64,000 bases of DNA from Urophycis tenuis (lineage: Eukaryota > Chordata > Actinopteri > Gadiformes > Phycidae), in contig JAXIVH010000016.1 in NCBI GenBank assembly GCA_036785325.1, positions 2,677,839 through 2,741,838 of the forward strand, read 5' to 3'. The notes below the pieces were generated by a model. The model worked only from the letters and a program-made list of their open reading frames with translations. It was not told the DNA's origin and did not search any database. Shown here in pieces: positions 56,663 through 64,000 of the stretch (positions are counted from its first letter, which is position 1; each line of letters starts with the position of its first letter). Both the position numbers and the translations under genes were made by a program.

Positions 56663-58016
56663 GTAAACTCACACACACACACGCACACACATACACGACC
56701 ATTGCGGTAACACATCAAGGCAGTTTGATGAAATTCACATAATGCCGGTCGTATAATATTGACCCCGCGATTCTTAACTTACCAATTCCATTTTGTAAAG
56801 TGCCGTTCCTGTGCTTGTGTAGTTGGGTTTCCCCTGTGGACTTCTTCGCCAAGCTTTATAACCACTCTTTTCCTGAATTTAATACAAACCCTACACGCCT
56901 CTACATGTAACACACTTTGACACAAAGCTAATGCTGAGCAACTTCCAGCTGTCACTTTGTGACAGCCAATTTTTTACTTTTCTCCCCCCCTGATGACATC
57001 ATCCCACAACCATTGTTTAAGTGTCTATCTTTATGGGACAGCATCGCTGACTTAAAGAGGCACAAGTCTATGTCTTTATAAAGGCTGAACAGGCTGGCAG
57101 GATTAGCTTTCTAGGTTGAAGCAGGCTTGGGCAGAACATTGCAGTAACATTCTTGTACTTTGTACTTTACAGCCACCTCTTGTTAAGCACATGGCAGAGT
57201 CACCCTGTGGCAGATTGCGTTGTCCTGCTGTCACAGCAGGTCTTTCATTCAACATGCTTAAACTTGTTACGATGTTGCTAAGCAACCACGATGACCTTGT
57301 CCTGCTATTAGATATGAGCTGCATAGCATTGAACCCTCCGTACCCCTGTCTGTGTACAAAGTTGCCACTTGCCACAACATTACAAGCTTCCAACACCCCC
57401 ATTTCTCTTATCTCTGGACCTAGTTCTACCTCTATGTAGTATTCTGGCCATCAGTGCTCCGGTGCTGAATCACAGTTCTCTCTGTGCGCCCAAGGCACGC
57501 TGGTATCCCTGGCTCAGACAAACCTTCCGGAACTTTCCCCAAAGCTCCCTGACTCACTCAAAAGGTCATTTCACAAGATCTCACGCTAAGTACCCCTCTT
57601 GCCAAATTCTTTTATTTGCTTTGGTCATTACTCTGATATTACTTTCAAGGAAGGAATGTGGCCATGTTGCTTGGTATTTGGAAATAGGAAGTCAGTTTGT
57701 ATTCTATGTTTGCAGTCAGATAATGCAACAAGAAGAAAAAAAGGATATTAACCAGATGCTTTCACAGTTATTTAAAACAGGGCGTGCTTAAGTGTGACAT
57801 CTAAACACACAGATGAGCCAATATCTTTGGGGCCGCTGGTGACATCACATGGCTAGAAGTTGTTTGTATGTGAGCTAATTTCCTTTGAGGTTGTATAGGC
57901 CTCTCTCTCTCCCTCACTCTCTTCCTGGCTCTCTTTTTCCAACCCACTGCTTGGTGTCACCTTGTATATGAGCAATCTACCAAACAGATGGCTAGATTAG
58001 AGAGAGAGAGAGAGAG

Positions 58017-58047
<31 letters not shown>

Positions 58048-59492
58048 CTCTCTCTCTCTATGATATATGTCCCTGTAGTTTCAGAATGTAAATGGTTTTC
58101 AGCCACAGGATGAATTAGGAAAAACAACAAAGCTAATTCACCCTTCAACCTTATCCCGTTAGGCCAATTATCATGATTCACTGGAATCCCTTATCACCCC
58201 CTTGGTGTCCCTGCTTTGAGCACTGCTGCAGTGGCGAGTGGGATTTATTCTCCTGGAGAGTCAATGAATCAAAACATTTCCATGACGGTATACTGTATGT
58301 AAACTCATGCCCCAAATTAATCAATTTTAAGCGGTTCCCTTTTTAAGAACTAGCTTTTCCTGCTCATTTCCTCATCGACCAGTTTGTCTCGAGCGTGGCC
58401 CGGGTTCGACTCTGATCGACTCGAGAAGGAAGCAGATAACGGCTTACGCAAACACGGGTCATTGTTCATTCCACGCAGCTTCACAAAGCACTCGGCGCGA
58501 GCGTGCTGAACAATGGCCCACAGGGAGACGCCGAGGGTCCGAGGGTCCGCGCTCACCAAAAAGCAGTGTCCTCTGCAGCCGTCCTGACACACGGGCCCTT
58601 GTGGGAAGCGGCACCCCTGTGTCCAAAGACCACATTCCAGGGTGTCGTCTCCAGCCACTTTATTTCCTTTTTCCCTTTCCAACCCTCACATTGGACCACG
58701 CAATCTTTAGAGCGGAGCGGGTTTCCAACTGCAGCCCCACCGACGAGCGGTGACCCTAAAGGGTCAGTTTGTTAATTGTCTGGTTTGGTGTGTTTGGTGA
58801 GGCTGCCACTTAGGCCCAGTTAGTTATTATAATCAAGTGTTTGTCATGAAGCACCATAACTACACCCCATCAGCCTGCAGATAAGCCCTCAACTACCAGC
58901 TACCAACGACTGCCCCACATCCTATAACCAGTCATTTTATTGAGAGGGTAAACAGAGCCGGGTCAGGAGATAGCCTGCATCTACAATCTACACAATCCCT
59001 AACTTGCTCCTAAAAGCAATTTCCCTCTGGGATTATTAAAGTATTTCCGTCTGTCTGTCTGTCTAATCATCACTTTTTTGCATATCTTTAGATTACTCGT
59101 ATCACAGCTCGTCTTGCATCACCTTACAGCTGTCATTCTCAACAACGGCAAACTGAAACCTGATTGGATCCCCTCTCACTGCAACGGCTATAGCTGTAAT
59201 GTACAGTGCCTGTAACATATCTATAACATAACATAACATAACTGTAACATAACTACATATCTAAACAACAGGCCTGTCAGAGAGTCTTCAGGCGGCCTGG
59301 TCTTTGTTTGTGTTCCCTCTGTTGAGCCAGTGTAGTCAGCAAGGGCCGTGTCAGCAGAGGCTATGTTCCGCTCTGCAGTACCCCTGCAACCCCCCACCCG
59401 GTTCTGTCCTCACTCCACCGCCTGTTGTTCCTGGACACTCACTGACGCTGCACTTTTTCACCCCCCCCACCCCCCCCCCCCCCCCCCAGACA

Positions 59493-59533
<41 letters not shown>

Positions 59534-60420
59534 ACACTGCGAAGAGGGGCTTTAGACACCGGAGAGACCCCATTAGAGGAACCTCCTCCTCCTTGCCCCT
59601 GATGCACCACTCTGACGAGTCACGTTGAACGACAACATGCAACATGATTTCTGGATATCGTGCAGCGCCTCCAAGCCATGTCTGGGCTTCCTCCTGCCAG
59701 CGCCTCTTCCTGTCTGCTCAACTGCAAAGTGCTTGTGAGTGGTTGCGTGCGTGCATGTGTTTGTGGATGCGTGGGGGAAGGATCGTGGGGCAGCGTGCGG
59801 AAGGTGGGCGTTTGGTGTGTGTGTGTGTGTGTGTGTGTGTGTCTGGGAGTGGGGGGGGGGTTGAAGGGTAATGGGTCGGGCAAGAGAGGAAGACCTTCAT
59901 ATGTCATTGTGGACAAAGTGGGACTTCCAGTAACATGCCTTGTGTCTGTGACGTGGGACAACAAATCACCCCCCCCCCCCCCCACAACACTCTTTGTGCC
60001 ACATTGGAAGGGCTTCCACTGTTTTTCCTGGTACTTGAGGGGAAAGGGCGTTCAAGGGTCTTCCCGGGAGGCCGTGGGCCTGGCCTTGGGCCCCTCTGAC
60101 TCACTATTGTGCAACGGGCTCCAAGGCGTTCTTCACACTTATTTTTAAAAAGACCATCTTCTTTTTCTTCTTCCAAGCGAGAAAAGCTGTGTGGAAAATG
60201 TGATGCTAGAATCTTGTTATGCTGGAGATGAGGCTAGATGTTGTGCCTGAGACAGGATGGAGAGTCCCTGCCAAGATTCATGTCACGCACGCATTTGACT
60301 TCGTTGTGTCATCTTTTGACAGCTGCGTGTAGTGTAAACCAATGCCACACCTCATAACTGACCGGCTCTCTGATTTCACTGACTTTGTTTTGTCCTTGGG
60401 ATTTTTCCTTTTGCCCTCTC
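56663..60420 (+). other. EHD gene first intron, left part
   Basis: No exon resembling the next EHD block was found. Contents: GA/CA/CT microsatellite at about 57999-58060; a LINE 3' tail (CTGGGATTATTAAAGTATTT then GTCT repeats) at about 59030-59065; an AACATAACATA short repeat near 59222-59250; a C-run plus CA repeat at 59461-59536; a GT repeat at 59813-59842; a C-run at about 59969-59982. Confidence 0.6.
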
Positions 60421-60421
60421 T

Positions 60422-60600
<179 letters not shown>

Positions 60601-60959
60601 ACTGGGGTTTTTGCAGCAGGAATGTTAAGGCCAGGTTTCCCCGGTCTTGTGACCCGGCTGCCGTTCTCAGCTTATGTTATGGAGATGGAGTTTTGGAGAG
60701 CTCCAGTGAAAGCCCACTGCGTGAAGCCACAGGGCCTTGCCTCCTCCAAACAACTGTCTGCTTTGTGGCTCCTAAGCTCTCCCCCACCCCATGGAACACA
60801 CACGGTTCACTTGGCGTCCCGTAATAATACCTCCCCGCGATTGCCTTCACTCACTGGCACCCCCACCTCACCTCCTTCCTCTCGCCTCCTTCCTCTCGCC
60901 TCCTTCCTTGTTCTGTCAATCCCTTTAAAGTTTTAACAATCTGCCCCGAAGACACGCAG

Positions 60960-61528
<569 letters not shown>

Positions 61529-61822
61529 TACAATGCAGAGATTCAGGATGAAGAGTTGTTTCCACGAGATACGCTAGCCGGGACTCCCACAGGAAGCTCC
61601 CCCCCGACCCCCCCCAGGCCCCAGGCCCCCCACTTCCATCGGCAGGGCTGTTTCCATTTTCACAGCGCGGGCCGCCGCTCTGGTGCCCAGACATCACCAT
61701 GTGTTGAGTCTTCTTTTGGTGTCGAGATTGTGTATTGACCGCGCTGGTTTGTTCCCCCTCTCTCCCTCTCTGCCTCTCTGTGTGTCTCTCCTTCCTCCCG
61801 TCTGTCTCCACCTCTATGTGTC

Positions 61823-62022
61823 NNNNNNNNNNNNNNNNNNNNNNNNNNNNNNNNNNNNNNNNNNNNNNNNNNNNNNNNNNNNNNNNNNNNNNNNNNNNNN
61901 NNNNNNNNNNNNNNNNNNNNNNNNNNNNNNNNNNNNNNNNNNNNNNNNNNNNNNNNNNNNNNNNNNNNNNNNNNNNNNNNNNNNNNNNNNNNNNNNNNNN
62001 NNNNNNNNNNNNNNNNNNNNNN
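61823..62022. other. Assembly gap (200 N)
   Basis: Exactly 200 N. The flanks are low-complexity (TCTGTCTCC on the left), so the true length is unknown and the missing piece is probably repeat. Confidence 1.
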
Positions 62023-62193
62023 CGGCGTTCAATGAGGCCGTCGCCACAAAACGCCATCACGCGACCGGCTGGGGTTTGTTGTTGTTCTTCTTGCACCGAG
62101 AGCGGCAGTAAAATGAATCTAGGCTCGAACTTGGGTCAGAGATGGAGACGTATATAGACACGCTGCCTTTCCCACCCTGGCTCGCTCTCTCTG

Positions 62194-62240
<47 letters not shown>

Positions 62241-62322
62241 GTCTCTGTCTCTCTGTCTCTCTCTCTCTGTGTCTCCGTCTCTCTCTGTCTCTGTCTCCGT
62301 CTCTCTCTCTCTCTTCTCTCTC

Positions 62323-62399
<77 letters not shown>

Positions 62400-62928
62400 A
62401 TGCCACCGCCGCCCACCGCTTTACACCCCTCTGAGAGGGTCCTTGCTGGGTAGTGGGGGGGAGGGGGGCGCGCGGGGGGGGGGGGGGGGGGGCTGAGAGA
62501 GAGAGAGAGAGAGATTAGTCATCACCACTCTGTGGGGATCAGCATGTTTGCCCGTCCATCGCGATGCCAGGTAGTGCAGCCTACACACCACAGCTGACCA
62601 CCGGCATCCAAACCTGCCGGCCCTGTGGCTCGCTGTTGCGCAGCCGATTGTGTCTTAACGGCATCGGCGTTTCACCGACAGGACGGGTTATTGTTATTTT
62701 ATTATCAGTGCGGTCTTATTATAGATGCGATCGGTGCTGCGTTATGTAATGGGAAGTGGACCAGGGGGCAGGAACGCAGGAGAGTAGGAGTGGAGCTCTG
62801 GTTTGGGTTCTCCACGCCTCTCGTGGAACGAGTACGCCACCATAGGGGCCTGCGGGTGCATTTTGGTTACTTCCTCCACTCACCCACACACACGCACACA
62901 ACACACACACACACACACTACACACACA

Positions 62929-62963
<35 letters not shown>

Positions 62964-64000
62964 TGTTGCCTCCTCTCATTGACATAAAACCTCCACTGTC
63001 CACAGACAGACAGAGAGACTGAGAGGTTTGTTGCATGGGGGCCCTGGGCGATTACAATGCAGTTTGTTGCAGCACTGGACTGTGTATAATCGAATGCACC
63101 GCTGCTATTATCTCTGCTTACACATCGTCTAGCTCCTCCCCCCCCTCTCTCTCTCTCTCTCTGGTACAAACAGGTGTCGTATTACCGCGCTCCGGGCTCA
63201 GCATCCCTGGCTTCCTGTCCACCGGCCTCCATGATTTGATCACGCCGTCATTCCCGCTGTAACTCTAGACGCCATACTGCGCCTTGCATTAGGAAACATA
63301 AGATAGCGGGCTCTCCCTCTCTCTCTCTCGTGTGTCCTCCCCCAGGAGGACAGCGCCGCTCCAATAGAAAGTCAAACGCCATGAGGAGGTGTTGAGCTTG
63401 AAGGGACTGAGTCATCTGCTGGGGGGGGGGGGGGGGGGGGGGGACACTGGGCCTGCTGGAAGATGTGCGTTGCGTTACTTTTCAAAACGGCGAGGTGACT
63501 GTGGTCCGGTTTACAAAGGACCTGTGTGTTTATCACAACCAAGAAGACGAAGGTGTTTTTTTTTACGTGTGAGATGTGTGCTGTGTGCAGCCTGCTTTTG
63601 GACCGGGATGGGTTAAAATATTCAGCGTGGCCTGTTGTTTGTAGTTCTGTGTGGGAGGAGAGGGAGGAGAGAGGGAGAGAGGGAGAGAGGAGAGGGAGAG
63701 AGAGAGAGAGAGCTGGCGTATCTATGGTGAGGATGAGGTGGCTGGTGAGAAGGATATAATAGAAGCGGGGAGGGGGGTGGTGTTTGTCAAGATGAGGCTG
63801 GGGGGTGAGAAAGGGGCGGGGGCCTCCTTCGAGATGCCCTTGTCCTCTCCTCCCCGGCAACCACCTCCACCTCCACCTCCACCTTACTCACCCGCCCCGG
63901 TGGCCGGACGGTTTTGAGTGTGGTTCCTTCCCTTCGTGCCTCCTCTTTCCTCTTTCCTCTTTCCTCTTTCCCTTCACATTCCAGCAGCAGTGTCAGAGAG
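62023..64000 (+). repeat. EHD gene first intron, right part: CT, G, CA and GA repeats
   Basis: (CT)n with TGTCTC variants at about 62188-62400; a G-run with GA tail at about 62453-62516; CA repeats at about 62882-62960; a G-run at 63420-63443; a GA-rich block at about 63650-63713; and CCTCTTT repeats at the right edge (63943-63972). No exon was recognised. Confidence 0.75.

Noticed and set aside
63651..63917. A coding exon near the right edge
   Set aside because: The frame is GA-repeat and proline-triplet sequence in the EHD first intron, with no family match.

Overview
This is vertebrate nuclear DNA, almost certainly from a teleost fish. It has multi-exon genes with GT..AG introns, GC-rich coding exons in AT-richer flanks, fish-type tRNA-derived SINEs and L2/CR1-like LINE tails, very many (CA)n/(GA)n microsatellites, and unusually many poly-C/poly-G runs. 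The gene set (a PLAAT-family gene, ints5, ganab, ubxn1, ehd1) recalls the human 11q12-q13 neighbourhood; prpf39 is an addition relative to human. The species cannot be fixed from the sequence. There is one 200-base assembly gap at 61823-62022.

Layout. 1-3 kb: a LINE 3' end, a decayed fragment of a PLAAT exon, and a solo LTR with a 5-bp target-site duplication (TSD). 3-4 kb (minus): a complete four-exon PLAAT (LRAT/NlpC-P60) phospholipase/acyltransferase gene. 4.8-6.7 kb: a palindromic repeat and a 5'-truncated LINE. 7.3-8.9 kb (minus): a small five-exon gene with a PWWP3/MUM1-like C-terminal region; its second exon also contains axonemal dynein heavy-chain sequence in a different frame. 9.8-13.8 kb (plus): ints5. 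14.7-27.8 kb (plus): ganab, including a conserved alternative exon. 28-35 kb: a repeat-rich interval with an unassigned gene-like locus, a SINE with a 10-bp TSD, and a 2.46-kb TIR element with an 8-bp TSD that ends about 70 bases before the prpf39 start codon. 35.0-44.4 kb (plus): prpf39. 46.2-50.7 kb (minus): ubxn1, tail-to-tail with prpf39. 56.3 kb (plus): the first coding exon of an EHD gene, probably ehd1. Its first intron fills the rest of the window.

The main genes are housekeeping genes of separate pathways: Integrator (nuclear RNA 3' processing and transcription attenuation), glucosidase II (ER glycoprotein folding), U1 snRNP-associated splicing, p97/ubiquitin adaptor, endocytic recycling ATPase, and lipid-modifying acyltransferase. 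They form no operon or shared system. Exon boundaries were derived by hand from splice signals, reading-frame phase and remembered family alignments. Every complete gene model closes in frame with a length close to its family's norm.
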